Source of the DNA: Cocos nucifera
Lineage: Eukaryota > Streptophyta > Magnoliopsida > Arecales > Arecaceae
DNA length: 64,000 nucleotides
NCBI GenBank assembly: GCA_006176705.1
Contig: QRFJ01000057.1
Span: 711,712 to 775,711 of the forward strand
Reading direction: 5' to 3'
The notes under the pieces: generated by a model
Seen by the model: the letters and a program-made list of their open reading frames with translations, nothing else
What the model was told of the DNA's origin: nothing
Database searches by the model: none
In this document: positions 1-10,806 of the stretch, piece by piece
Numbering within the stretch: position 1 is the first letter of the stretch
Layout: the number at the start of each line of letters is the position of its first letter
Program-made: the position numbers and the translations under genes

Positions 1-1222
1 ACTATCTATAACCACTAAGCCCTCCATCCTACATAGGTTGTTGCTCAGTCTTCTTTCTTTCATCACCACCAATGAACCCTTGGAAATCCACAAACACCCG
101 CTGCCTGACTGACAACTGAAAGCATACCCCTGTCCTTCCAAGTAATCCAGGAATATCAAGTTTTTCTTCAATTCTGGTACATGCTTCACATTACTGAGTG
201 TTCGTATGACACCATCATACATCCTCACTCTGACTATACCAACACCAGCAATTTTACATCGGTGATCATCTCCAAGACTAACACTTCCTCCATCGGATCT
301 TTTGTATGATGAGAACCACTTCCGATGTATAGTGTAATGGTGGGAACATGTTGAATCCAGTGTTCAGTAGCATCATACTCTGTGACTCCATCTGATGCTA
401 TCAGTATATTATCTCCACTATCTTCAGATGATAAAGCACCACTCCCACTGGTCGATCTATCCTTAGAAGTGTCCTTCCTCTTTTCATTCTTCAAAAATGG
501 GCAATTTCTTCTAATATGATTAGGTTGATATTTATAGCATTTAAAACCCTTTTGATTTTCTCGAAACTTCGATCTGTCCTTAGATTTGTCTCGAGTCCTC
601 TCCTTAGACCTTCCTTGCCTCTCATTCACAGAAAGCACTTCTGAACTAGGATTTTCTTTAACTAGCCTCTCTTGCTACTCATTGGACCTAAGAACTCCAA
701 CCACTTTCTCGAAGTTTACTATCTCCTTTCCATACACCAAAGTAGTAATGAGACCATCATATGCTACTGGCAGCAAACACAACAACAGGAGAGCTCTATC
801 CTCATCAATCTTCACATAAAGACTCATTATATCCGAGCAAACTTAATTGAACTTCTAGATGTGGGAAACTAGATCTCCTCCATCAGGCATCCATAAACCG
901 TCAGCTATTTCTTCAACCACAGCTTGTTTGTCATATTCTTGCCCATATACGTGTTCTCCAGTTTCTACCAAAGCTCCTTCGATATGGTTTCCATGTTGAT
1001 TTCTGGTAAAACTTCATCAGCGAGGCACATATGAATCATGTTGAAGGCTATCTCTTCAAGTTTCTCCCACTCTTCAACAGAAATCTTTTTCGGTCTTTTT
1101 CGAGTCAAGATTTTGTAGATTTTATTCTGCACCAGCAGATCCTTCATCCTTTACTGCCAAAGGGTGAAGTTACGCTTGCCATCAAATTTTTCAAAGTCCG
1201 CCTTAACGGTACTCGATGCCAT
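1..1222 (-). pseudogene. Ty1/copia gag-protease-GAG-pre-integrase remnant
   Basis: Minus-strand copia polyprotein start, running off the left edge of the window. The likely ATG is at 1222. The first codons are followed within about 25 codons by an in-frame stop just before a second Met at 1147. The 965-1147 segment looks like a UBN2-type gag (SVEEWEKLEE and later residues). Around 490-545 a zinc-knuckle-like stretch, CYKYQPNHIRRNC, has Tyr in place of the second Cys. A Ser/Lys-rich hinge follows, then a frame-shifted protease region with SGSHH in place of DSGASHH near 310-330. Positions 1-290 read, on the minus strand, as a GAG-pre-integrase domain in several frames. Stops and frameshifts make it non-functional. 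The family call rests on domain order and the adjacent primer-binding site. Confidence 0.75.
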
Positions 1223-1374
1223 CTCAACCAGATCTCCAATAACCAAACACAAAAGAGAATAAACAATGTTTAAAGAAATCTGTTCAGCACCTTACCACAA
1301 TCCCAGGCGAAGCTTTATCCTTTCCTCTACCAGATTTAACAACCAGGGCTCTGATACTAATTATTATTCCAGAT

Positions 1375-1390
1375 GAGTGCTCTGATACCA
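1375..1390 (-). other. Copia primer-binding site
   Basis: The minus strand reads TGGTATCAGAGCACTC, the typical plant Ty1/copia primer-binding site complementary to initiator tRNA-Met. It lies 3 bases from the LTR edge (TGTTGGAAAC on the plus strand from 1394), which fixes the element orientation and the LTR side. Confidence 0.8.
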
Positions 1391-1393
1391 ATC

Positions 1394-2100
1394 TGTTGGA
1401 AACTATCCTTGCTAATTGATGATTGCGGAAACAGCAACAAGGATCCGAGGAAATAGATGCCCATCCTATCAAACCCTAAAAAACCTTAGGGCGAGGAGAA
1501 GAGAGGGAGAACGAGAGAGGAAGAGAGAATTTTCAAGGAGAAAATAGCTTATATTTCATTCGTGTTAATTTACAAACTCAATACAGAGTATATATATACC
1601 TGGTCAAATTGACCCAACCTAAAAAAAGTCCCCTAGCTAACCTAATATGATGCACTCCTCGAGTCCATGTACACCCATTTTTCACATGCACACACCCATT
1701 GGACTAATCCCTAGTCCAATCCATAGGTTAGCCCCTTAGGACCTCACAAACCAAGGCCCTAAGTTCTTAGGATTAAACCCAATTCTAGGTTAAAATAGAA
1801 ACTACGTTCTGTTCTATTCGCCGCTCGAGCCGGCTCAATCAGCAGTCGGGCCAGCTCGATGGTGATGTCTCCTACAAAAGCCCGAATCACCGCTCTTTGC
1901 TCTGCTACTCGAGCCGGCTATCTCAGGGTTCGAGCCGGCTCGACTTCTACTCAGGCTGGCTCTGACAGGAATCGAACATGTCCTTCTAGTGTGTCAACCT
2001 GATATACTTTCTGGACTTCTGCTCGAGCTGGCTCTCTCAGGATTTGGGCTGGCTCGACTGAAGTTCTTTGATGGTTGGTTCCATTCACTCCTTGCTCTTT
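1394..2100 (-). mobile_element. 5' LTR of the copia element (outer boundary approximate)
   Basis: The inner edge is the TG at 1394, next to the primer-binding site. A TATA-like stretch (minus-strand TATATATACTC, about 1589-1605) marks the probable promoter. Beyond it, 1815-2060 carries several copies of a CTCGAGCCGGCTCGA-type motif, likely in U3. No clear terminal CA or target duplication was found, so the outer end near 2100 is an estimate. The opposite LTR is outside the window. Confidence 0.55.
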
Positions 2101-2109
2101 CTCCACCTA

Positions 2110-4600
2110 CTTTTAAGGCTTGAGAGCACCATACCTGAGCTCACAAGGGTATGTCAAACTATACCAATGGCGAACCAAGATGGTTCCAGCCTTTGAAATG
2201 AGACACTGGCAAGAACTTGGGGATGCAAAAGGAAGAAGAGAAAAAGAGGGGGGCGGGAAGGAGAGGGGAAGTCCGGAGAGGCTACCGGAGGGCCGCCTCA
2301 CTCCTCCGGCCATCCAGTGTCTCCATCGTCTCCCTCTCCCTCTCTCTCTTTTTCTCTCTCCACTTCTCCCTCTCCCCCCTCTCTTTGCTGTATCAGTTCG
2401 TACTCGACAAGGGGGCATATCAAACGGTGCTGCCGGCTGATTGGTATGGACTCCAGTACCAGCACAGCCAACCTCGGAGTGGATAGGTAGAAAAATGTAT
2501 GAGTATGAAGCTTTCCCATGGAATGTGTAAAACAGTAAACCATTTCCAGGTTTTATTGTGCTGACAGTAATTACATTTTGCATTTGATGAGTAGATGGAA
2601 GAATGGAACATACGCAATCAAAGATGTATTAAACTGTTGTCAAGTAGACTTTGATGACAATGCTAAAAGGTGGAACATGGTAAGAAGAAGAGTAATCTTT
2701 GACGGCAAAGCCTATGTACACATGGGTCTGGATGCAAATTGTGGGTTATGATGTTGGAAAGGTAAAGAACATGCAAAATCAAGAATATGAGGAAATTGTC
2801 TTTTAGCAACTTATATGCATATGAGTTGTGCGGAATATTTTGCAAGATATCACAAAAATCTTCTATAATCAGTACAATCTTGTCTGCACCATTGAAATGA
2901 AAACTTTGATGCAGTCTGATTACTGCTTATACATTGTACTGGTGACTTCTATAAGCAGGTGGTAAGTTGGAAGAATCATTTGATTACAAAGTGAATCTTG
3001 TGTAATCAACATATAAAGAGTATGAGCATTCCCCTTGGAGGAGCACATATAAAATTTGAGGTACTGGAGTGCATCAGATCACCAGGTTATCATTTATAGG
3101 TTTTTTGTGCTCGAAAATCTGCTGCATTCTGGTTAAGCTGTCTTCAGATAATGCAGAAACGTTACGTGATATTGCAAGTATGCTAGGTAATCAAGATTCG
3201 GAGTCAAAGCATACTAAGAAACTTTTCACTTTCCAGTTTAGTGCTTGAAACATATGACCAACTCCGCCATGTCATAAACAACCTGAGAAGAACAAAAGAA
3301 AATCTGATTAGGAGTCATGAGGATGCTCAAGGTGATATAACCACTTTGAAGTCCTGCAGTTCTTTCCTGGACCTCCTTGCCACATGATACACAAAACAAA
3401 AGAAAAGATGTACGTTAGCAAATTATCAAGTGGATATTGAAGTTGTAGATAAATGGAGAGCATAATGAACTTTATATTTGCAAGCAACTGGAGGGCACTG
3501 CGATGGACCAACTTTTCCTGATGTGTAAGTAGTAGTATCAGTAGTATTAGCAAGAAGTACCCACATTTGTTAACCTTCATTGTTATCGAATTAATGCTCC
3601 CATCTTGATTTATGTTTGTCAACCTTCTCTCGTTTTTCTTAGGAAAATCATTCAAGTGATATTACAAATTGATTATTATTGGATTTACTGAAGCTCTAGA
3701 ATTAGTTTCTTAGGAAGGAAGAAATGGAGGTTGTGGTGGTAGATGAACTTCATGGTGAATGAAGGAACATTAAGATTAATATTTAGATCTTGTGATGAGG
3801 CAACATGGGAATTCAGGCTTGGAGATTGCTATTGAGAACCTACAGCAAGGTTTGAAACACCATGGTACAGGGACTTACTGGCCATATCAGTATGATGCTC
3901 ACTGTGAATGATGTGCTTCTATAATCTACTCATGGTTTGCTGATACAAGGTGGTATGACATGATATGATCTGTGATACAGTTGGTTTTCAAACCTTGACA
4001 TGCAGTAAGATGATTTGCAAGGAAAAACTGACTTAATGACCCCAGAATAAAAGGTGCATGATGAGAATGAACAGAATTGTCAAGCAGAAATACATTTTAA
4101 ATAATTTTTTTATTAATAATGATAATGATTTAATAAAATATGATGTACAATGGTGTATGATATATGTCCTGTTTGTTGATGTAATTGAAATGTTGAGACA
4201 ATGGAAGTACTTAATTGAAGAACATTATTTTATCATTCCAGGTTTAGTAATAGCATCAAGTCATCAATCAACTGTGCCATTCTGTTTTCCTACAAGTTTC
4301 CTGTTATTTAGTAGATTCTTTTGTCTTCTGTTAAACTATCATAGGTGTCAATGCAGAACATATTGGCACGCTGAAATTTTATTTTGTCTATGTTCAAAAC
4401 ATATTTCTTGGCAGAGACACAATCTTTTGCTAATGCAGACTTTACATTTGTCATGCATCTGGGCTTATTTTTTCATAAGAACATCCTTCCAGCTTGTTGG
4501 ACATAATTAACAACCTAGGAGTTAAATGAATCCAGAGTTTCACCATGACCATGGTTATTCATTCAGAATACGAAACACTTGATGTGCACCTATATTTCTC
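2110..4600. other. Unassigned stretch with low-complexity tracts
   Basis: I see no supportable gene here. 2200-2400 is a purine-rich tract followed by a CT-rich tract. 2120-2190 and 2400-2480 look like degenerate dispersed repeat. 2620-3700 and 4000-4600 are AT-rich and could be intron or upstream remains of the IDM1-like gene that follows, but no PHD-finger cysteines could be read. A small inverted-repeat element at 3846-3997 is listed separately. Confidence 0.4.
3846..3997. mobile_element. Small MITE-like inverted-repeat element
   Basis: 152 bp bounded by CAAGGTTTGAAA at the left and TTTTCAAACCTTG at the right, a perfect 12-base terminal inverted repeat. The interior has GGTAC/GTAT-type repeats, partly self-complementary. 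No convincing target duplication is visible, so this may be a dispersed foldback repeat of undetermined superfamily. Confidence 0.45.
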
Positions 4601-4605
4601 GGCAG

Positions 4606-5649
4606 GGTGCATGGAGTCATGGTGGCAGAGATGCCTCTCATTGCAACTTGTACCGAGCACCGTAGACAAGGAATGTGCAGGCGTCTTGTTGGTGTAATTG
4701 AAGAGGTATTTAGTTTCTTTTTCAGTTTATATATATATGTATGTGTGTGTGTATGTGTATGTGTTTATATACATATATATGTATGTATATATCTACATAT
4801 GTGTGCGCGCGCATGCACGCGCGTGTGTGTGCTGCAACTATTTACTCATCAGGATAACAATGAAAGAGAGAACATGCTTGGCAAATGTAATCTATAAGTG
4901 GCTCAGTGAAATTGAAGCTTTATGAGCTGCCATTTAGGACATTGTGCTTAAACCTTGGCTATTAAATGCCTCCACAAACTTTATCTGGATACTTCTGCAC
5001 ACCTTATAAATGTGTTGGACTGGTTTTGCCATGAAGCTGTAATTTGCATCTGTGACCCGATGGCTATAAATTTTGTAGGGTTTCGAGTATAATGAATGAC
5101 AAGTTTTTCACATAAGATCATTTAGAGACTCATTTGTATTGTCATGCTTCATATAGAGCTCTATAGAACGAGCTAATTCATCTCATTAGCTGGAACTTAG
5201 TACTGGTTTAGCTTCTTCAAAAGCAACTTTGTCAGACTAATTTATCTGTAAAACATAGGCTACTGAGGTCACACTTGCCATTATTCTGTTAAAGTGAATG
5301 CGGTATCAGTTAAACAATTGAACCTATATAGTTAAGACTATTTTTAATTTCTAGTCATTTTCCAATGTGAATTTACTGTTCTGCACCTTAACATAATCTA
5401 GAGATTTTTTTTAAATGCATGTATCCTTACTTATATGACACTGCAAGAACAGATGCTGAAATCTCTGAAGGTTGAAATGCTGGTTTTATCAGCAATTCCA
5501 GATTTAGTTGATACATGGACATCAGTTTTTGGTTTTGAACCCATTGAAGATGATGAGAAGAAGCGGCTACATAATTTCAGCTTTATGACATTTCCTGGAA
5601 CTGTACTGTTAAAAAAGATTTTATGTCAAGATACAGATAAAAAAATCAG
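4606..5649 (+). pseudogene. IDM1-like PHD/GNAT acetyltransferase, C-terminal GNAT exons
   Basis: Two exons join in phase. Exon 4606-4705 follows a CAG acceptor and ends GAG|gt; it encodes VHGVMVAEMPLIAT and a GNAT acetyl-CoA-binding stretch, EHRRQGMCRRL. Exon 5453-5649 encodes KVEMLVLSAIPDL, DTWTSVFGFEP and FPGTVLLKKIL, typical of the C-terminal half of plant IDM1/ROS4-like nuclear proteins (PHD fingers plus a GNAT histone acetyltransferase domain, linked to anti-silencing). The introns have GT/AG ends. No PHD or Jas/Tify-type exons are recognisable upstream, although the family normally exceeds 1000 residues. The following exon meets stops. I read it as a 5'-truncated, probably dead gene copy; a longer gene with very long introns is the alternative. 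Confidence 0.65.
4730..4832. repeat. Compound alternating purine-pyrimidine microsatellite
   Basis: TA, TG and CG dinucleotide runs in succession, ending in GTGTGCGCGCGCATGCACGC and GCGTGTGTGTGC. It lies in the intron of the IDM1-like remnant, about 25 bases from the 5' splice site. Alternation is nearly unbroken across about 100 bases. Confidence 0.9.
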
Positions 5650-5729
5650 GTGTGCATTTTTATTTACTAGAAACTTATGTTGTCTAGGGCTTCCCTCCCT
5701 AACTCACATGTATCTTTTCTTTCAATAGG

Positions 5730-6780
5730 GCAGTTTTCTTTTTCGTGCCATGAACACTTCATGAAGTATTCCAATGACTAATGTCATAAGCTTTTCCAGC
5801 AATGCAGGAGATATTAGAGAATTCTATTCAAGTGAAGATCAATCTCAAAATTTGGGGGCTTTTCACGAAAAAACTATTTAGGAAAACTGCATAAGTCTTC
5901 CAGATATGATGTAACTGATACAGAATGACAATCGCTGCTACTGGTTTTGCCTTGATCTGCTAGTACAAAAACAAGTAAATGGTCTGCAGAAAAATGTACC
6001 AGTATCATCTGTTAATAGTCTTTTCTCAACAGCTACGGATTATGAATATGATGATGCAAGCAATATAAATTCCCACATTCCAAGGATAAGAACTTCGAAT
6101 ATGCATGAGATGGATCAGTATCTTTGACGGAACAAGGTGTTCATGCTCAGATGCCGGTAGCCAATGTTTTATCTCCCACCTATTCCAATTTTATCGCTTT
6201 CTGTTTTCCGGTTGTGGATAATGAACATCCCACAAACCCAAGCTTTGACAGAACTTAAGCAATCATGAGACATAGAAACACATCACGGAATGTCAATATT
6301 CATATCGAGGACAGTATTGCAGACAGTGAATCACTGTGAAGGTGGTGATGGTGAACCTAAAAGCACTATTGAAGTGACAGAAGTTACATATGGAACAATG
6401 TGAGACTGGCTGAAAATTTCCTTTGTTTGGAAACTCCTGACTTGAATAATTTGATACTGGGTGAGCTTGATAATACTGGAAGTTCTGTAGATGACTCCTC
6501 CAGCATATGCAAACATAAAATATGTGGTTCTTCTGGTGGAAGCCTTCCAGTTGCCAATGTATGCATCACGGGGAGCATTAATGCTGATGCTAATGCTGCA
6601 TGCCTTTTTGCATCAGAGATACCTTGACATGCCTCATCAAGAGCATGCATGTGTGGATACAAATCAAGCAGGGAAAGTTTCATTATCAGGATGTGCTTCC
6701 AGATGTCAAACGATGTGTGATATCTGCAGCAAAGGCTTTAAGCTTGGAGAAAGAAGTTTTCTAAACTTGTAGGGAGACTA
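5730..6780 (+). pseudogene. Decayed last-exon remains of the IDM1-like gene
   Basis: Coding-like stretches in shifting frames follow the GNAT exons. About 5805-5878 reads DIREFYSSEDQSQNLGAFHE then a stop. About 5925-6125 reads through SSVNSLFSTATDYEYDD and ends at TGA. 6400-6627 reads ETPDLNNLILGELDN and Ser-rich sequence. Acidic/Ser-rich tails are usual in these proteins, but no motif is diagnostic. The assignment depends on position and on the broken frames. Confidence 0.35.
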
Positions 6781-7026
6781 TGGAGCGGAACTTGTAAGAT
6801 TAATGAAAATAGTCTTCCAACCCTCAGAAGAATGATTGCATTGGACTCCGCAGAAATGGAAGATCTCTCAATTAATTGCTGAAGAATACCAGAAAACTGG
6901 TGGAGATGGTTTACCGTATTGAGCTTCTTCCGCTAAGGCTGTGAGCTTCAACAGAAATGTTTATTAAAAATGTTATCTCCTGCACATCTGGGTAAGCCTG
7001 CGAGGGAATCTCTCGTAATGTTAAAA

Positions 7027-7029
<3 letters not shown>

Positions 7030-7058
<29 letters not shown>
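7030..7058. repeat. Poly(T) tract of about 29 bases
   Basis: An uninterrupted T run, poly(A) on the minus strand. It could be the tail of a minus-strand SINE/LINE-type insertion or a simple slippage tract; no body of such an element could be recognised next to it. Confidence 0.7.
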
Positions 7059-7061
<3 letters not shown>

Positions 7062-7159
7062 AGAGAAAGATGCAAGAAAAGAATTACATGGTGTTGCTGC
7101 GACGCTCTGGATGAGGATGATGAGGCCGGTCCAATGTCGAGCTGGAGATCAGTGGTGAA

Positions 7160-9165
7160 CTAGGATGGTGAATTCTGATAGAAAACTCATAAAAAAAGTT
7201 CACGAACTAGGAGGGATCCTCCGGTTCAGGATCCTTTAATGGTTAAGTTAGCTGGGGCTCAAGAATAGATGGTGAAAAAAAGCGTAGAATTATCTTGGGA
7301 GAGTCCCTTCTCCTCTTTATATAGAGGATTTTTGTTATGCAGTTTGATAACCATTTGGTTTTGGATAAGCATCAAATCTCAGTTTATTAAAAGTTGGTTG
7401 TAATAGATTGGCCAACTCTCAAGAGATCGTGGGTTGACCCATGGAGAAAAGCTTGTTCGAAGGCTTTGTCAGCACTTACGGAAGATCGGTCGAAGTCCGA
7501 TGTCCTCCCAATGTCGGTTGGGTGCAGATCTGAGCAGGTCGGCTAGATACCGATATAAAGTTGATTTATATCCAACCTGGTCTTGAATATTGTTGATAGA
7601 TAGTTTTGGGATCGTCCTGACCGTTATGATGGTTCTTCAGCAGCACGTTAATACAATGCTGATCATGTGGTCAGAGGTCGGTTTAGTGTACTAACACGGC
7701 ATAAATAAATAGCTGCTTTGTATTGAACTAAGAAATTGTTGTTTGAAACTGCATCGCAAGCATTGCCAACATCAAGACGACAACCTGATTAGTCTGATGC
7801 ATTCGACTTCTTTATTTGAAAATGGACATCAGAGTTAGAACGTTTATATGCGTTGTAGTATCGACTTTGATGTTGCCCCCAAGGAACATTCTCTGAATTA
7901 GATGATTAGCAATAGCATAATAATTGTGCGATTCCCAACCATAGTGTGAAAAACTGCACAAGTTTGTGCAAGATTCATGCGTTCTATCTGTTGGGGGAGC
8001 GGGATGAAAAGTTTGCTTCGTTAGACGATGCTTAATAAGTTTAGAACTAAAAAGGATAACAAGGTTTTAAATTCGCTCATGGAAGACGATGCACAGCTGT
8101 CCTAACCCATCTTGGTACTTGTGATGGGGAATGTTCTAGGACATGTCAGATGGGATGCCGGGACGGCCTTTCCGGTGCCCAATTTTGGACTGGCATCTTG
8201 TAGGATGCCCCACCGAATTGAAGCCGTGATCAAGATTTTCTAAATTTAAAGGCACGTGGTTACACTTCCTTGCTCCTAAGTTTGGTGCTAGCGATGCTAC
8301 ACCATGTTAGCAAATGGCTACAGGGTTCCAACGCAGTTTTGTAAATTTATCAAACATTGTAAATTAGAGCTGACCAAGACGCATCCAAATTGTATGAATG
8401 AATGACTTCATCAGTAGAACTCGCAAGTTCAAATTGAAGTTAATGAATCCGCATGTTCAACATGTTTAAACCGAATGTAATAAATTTGCATGTTCAAAAT
8501 TGAACTGAATCCGCATGTTCAATATGCATGTTTAAATCGAACTTAATGAATCCACATGTTTAACATGCATATTCATCACAATCAAGATATTTTTAGAAAT
8601 AAAACTAAAAGATGATATTTTTAAAAATTATTATTTAAATAATAATATTTTAAAAAAATCTCAAATCATTTTTAAATTTTTAAAATATTTTATTTATCAA
8701 CAAACGATATTAACTTTCTATTTTAATAGATAAAAATATTTTTTCTTATATATATATATGAAGGATCACTAAAGAGAAAGGGATGGAGATGGAGAAAGCT
8801 ACTAAAAGGAGAAGATAAGGTGCTCAGAATTGGAAAAGAAGAAAGAGAAGGAGATGAGATTACGAGGAAGGAGAGGAGGAAGAAACTACCGCTAGTGAGA
8901 AAAGATGAAGGTAGAGAGAGAGCCTTCATGGAAAGTCTTAAGAAAGCAAGGCAAAAAAAATAAGACGATGAGAAGAAAAGAGAAGAGAGAAGATGGAGAT
9001 AAAAATAATTTGATCATTTTATTTAATATAGGATCATATTGAAATATCTCTAAAACTTGAATGACTAGTTTAACAACTTTTAAAATCAAAGAGATGTAAA
9101 TAAAATTATATTAAAATTGAGAAAACAAGTACCATATCAAGAATGGATAATCTCATAACAAATGC
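7160..9165. other. Intergenic repeat-like sequence, no gene seen
   Basis: No coding potential recognised. About 7290-7340 has a TTTATATAGAGG promoter-like motif in LTR-like context, but without paired ends. 8100-8220 has dispersed-repeat character (GGGATGCCGGGACGGCC). 8400-8580 holds degenerate tandem units around GAATCCGCATGTTCAA. 8740-9000 is a TATATA run followed by a long GA-rich tract. Confidence 0.4.
8430..8580. repeat. Degenerate short tandem repeat
   Basis: The block AATCCGCATGTTCAA, with variants AATTTGCATGTTCAA and AATCCACATGTTTAA, recurs four times with AACCGAATGTAATA-like spacers. Unit spacing is irregular, about 30-45 bases. Confidence 0.6.
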
Positions 9166-9222
9166 ATAAAACATTAAAACCCATGCAGCAACTTCATCTA
9201 AAAATAGACAACCTCCTAACAA

Positions 9223-9231
9223 ATACCTAAA
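9223..9231. other. Left target-site duplication of the foldback element
   Basis: ATACCTAAA directly before the left terminus GGATAATAC. It pairs with ATACCTGAA at 29601-29609 (8 of 9 identical). A 9-bp duplication is typical of the Mutator/MULE superfamily. Confidence 0.8.
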
Positions 9232-9679
9232 GGATAATACTTTCTACACCACCTATGGTGTAAAACTTTAGACGTGGAATGCACCGCCTATTCCCATTAG
9301 TCCATCTGGCGCTTTTGTGGCATGAAGTGATATATGTCATTTTTCATCCAGGTAGGCATCTGAAAGCTAAAGAAAATAAAAATATGATGCTGTTCCATCA
9401 CTGAATACATTTAATGCACGCAATATTCTACTTTTCAACTATAATATGATGAAAATATCCTTTCCCTCCAAGATAGAATATTTTTACTATTTAGCAATCA
9501 GTCTGAATATTTTAAATGCTACTCTTCTAACTCTTTTTTCTCATTTTGTTGAGCTTCTGCTTAAGCATTTGGATATCCGAGATTTAGTCTACCGTAAGAA
9601 AGATGCATTCAAATTTGTTGGCTATCATTCAAATAATATTATTCATCCAAGCAACATATTTCATTCATCAGGTAAAATA
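9232..9679 (+). repeat. Left terminal inverted repeat
   Basis: Reverse-complement partner of 29186-29600, recognisable along its whole length, roughly three-quarters identical by eye. Shared blocks include TATGTCATTTTTCATC, TAGGCATCTGAA, GATTTAGTCT, ATTCAAATTTGTTGG and ATCCAAGCAACATATTTCAT. A small extra segment (about 9248-9262) is present only on this side. The young LTR element is inserted immediately inside it. Confidence 0.85.
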
Positions 9680-9684
9680 CCATC

Positions 9685-10766
9685 TGTTGGGGATAAATCC
9701 CGCTCCTGCCGAAGCCCGGCCCGACGCTCAGCCCAATGTAACCAGTAGCCGCTGAAGAGCTTTAGCGCCAGGCGCCAGGCCGAGCCCCTACCACGGCCGA
9801 ACTGCCTAGAGGCCGAACTCCCCTGCACCCAGGTCCGGGCCGAACTGCCTAGAGGCCGAACTCCCCTGCGCCAAGGTCCGGGCCGAACTACCTAGCTGCC
9901 GAACTCCCCAGCGCCAGGCTCCGGGCCGAACTCCCTCCGCCCGCCGAACTTCCTGACGGCCGAGCTCCTTGGACTCCAAGCGGCAGGACTTCTTCGGGAG
10001 ACGGACTCCTCCCAGACGCCCGTTCGGCCACCCGAACTCCTCTCGGGTTTTCCTTTCGGACCGACTCCAGGCGAGCCCAGGCGGCCGAACCCCTTCGGGC
10101 CGACTCCAAGCGGCCGAGCTTCAATGAAGTCCTCTCAGCGGCCGAACTCTGTTACAAGTCCGAACTCCTCCGGACGAACTGTCGCCTGCAGCAAGATCGG
10201 ACGGCGCCTTCCTCTCCGTACCGGACTCCATGCGGCCCACGACTCGCCAGTATGGCTCCCACGATCCACCGGACGACGCCTTCCTCTCCGTACCGGACTC
10301 CATGCGGCCCACGACTCGCCAGTATGGCTCCCACGATCCACCGGACGACGCCTTCCTCTCCGTACCGGACTCCATGCGGCCCACGACTCGCCAGTATGGC
10401 TCCCACGATCCACCGGACGACGCCTTCCTCTCCGTACCGAACTCCATGCTGCCCGACGACTCTCTGCCAGACGGCACAGCCGTCACCATCAACTAAGCTC
10501 CGCTATAAAAGGACCCCTCCCGACATACTAAGGCTAAGCTCTCTGAACTCTCGACTCTCTAAGCTCTCCTCCTCATCTCTAAGCTCCGGAACTCATTCCG
10601 AGCACTCCATTACTGTTGGCCGGAAACTAACTTGACCGTCGGAGGGTCCTGCCGGAGCCACCACCCCACCGGTTCCGGACGGGACTTCGTTTTGCAGGTC
10701 CCCGGCGGCGACCTCAGCGGCCTCGATTGCGGCGACCTCCGGCGGCGACGGATTTCTGCACCAACA
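9685..10766 (+). repeat. 5' LTR of element 1
   Basis: 1082 bp, GC-rich, TG...CA ends. About 9780-9930 carries short repeats of a GAGGCCGAACTCCCCTGC type. 10215-10450 has three and a fraction copies of a 72-bp repeat directly upstream of a TATA box at 10504-10510 (CTATAAAAGG). The R/U5 part (10511-10766) is CT-rich and ends in a GGCGGCGAC-rich segment. Confidence 0.92.
10504..10510 (+). promoter_or_regulatory. TATA box of element 1 5' LTR
   Basis: TATAAAA within GCTATAAAAGGACCCC, duplicated at 15667-15673 in the 3' LTR. Its position just downstream of the 72-bp repeats and 250 bases from the LTR end fits an LTR promoter defining R. Confidence 0.7.
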
Positions 10767-10806
10767 GATTGGCGCTAGAGGAAGGGCCTGAACCTTCGAG
10801 GTTCCC

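Noticed and set aside
2113..2583. A 156-codon minus-strand frame and overlapping plus-strand frames
   Set aside because: Low-complexity Arg/Glu/Ser sequence from a GA/CT tract; no conserved motif and no splice or promoter context.
4698..4925. A 75-codon frame with Tyr/Val/Cys alternation
   Set aside because: Translation of the TA/TG/CG microsatellite in an intron.
9446..9748. A 100-codon plus-strand frame crossing the foldback TIR
   Set aside because: It runs from the terminal inverted repeat straight into the inserted LTR, so it cannot be an ancestral gene.
10121..10635. Repetitive open frames on both strands of the element 1 LTR (and 15277-15798)
   Set aside because: Produced by the 72-bp repeat, again divisible by three, inside an LTR; no protein family resemblance.
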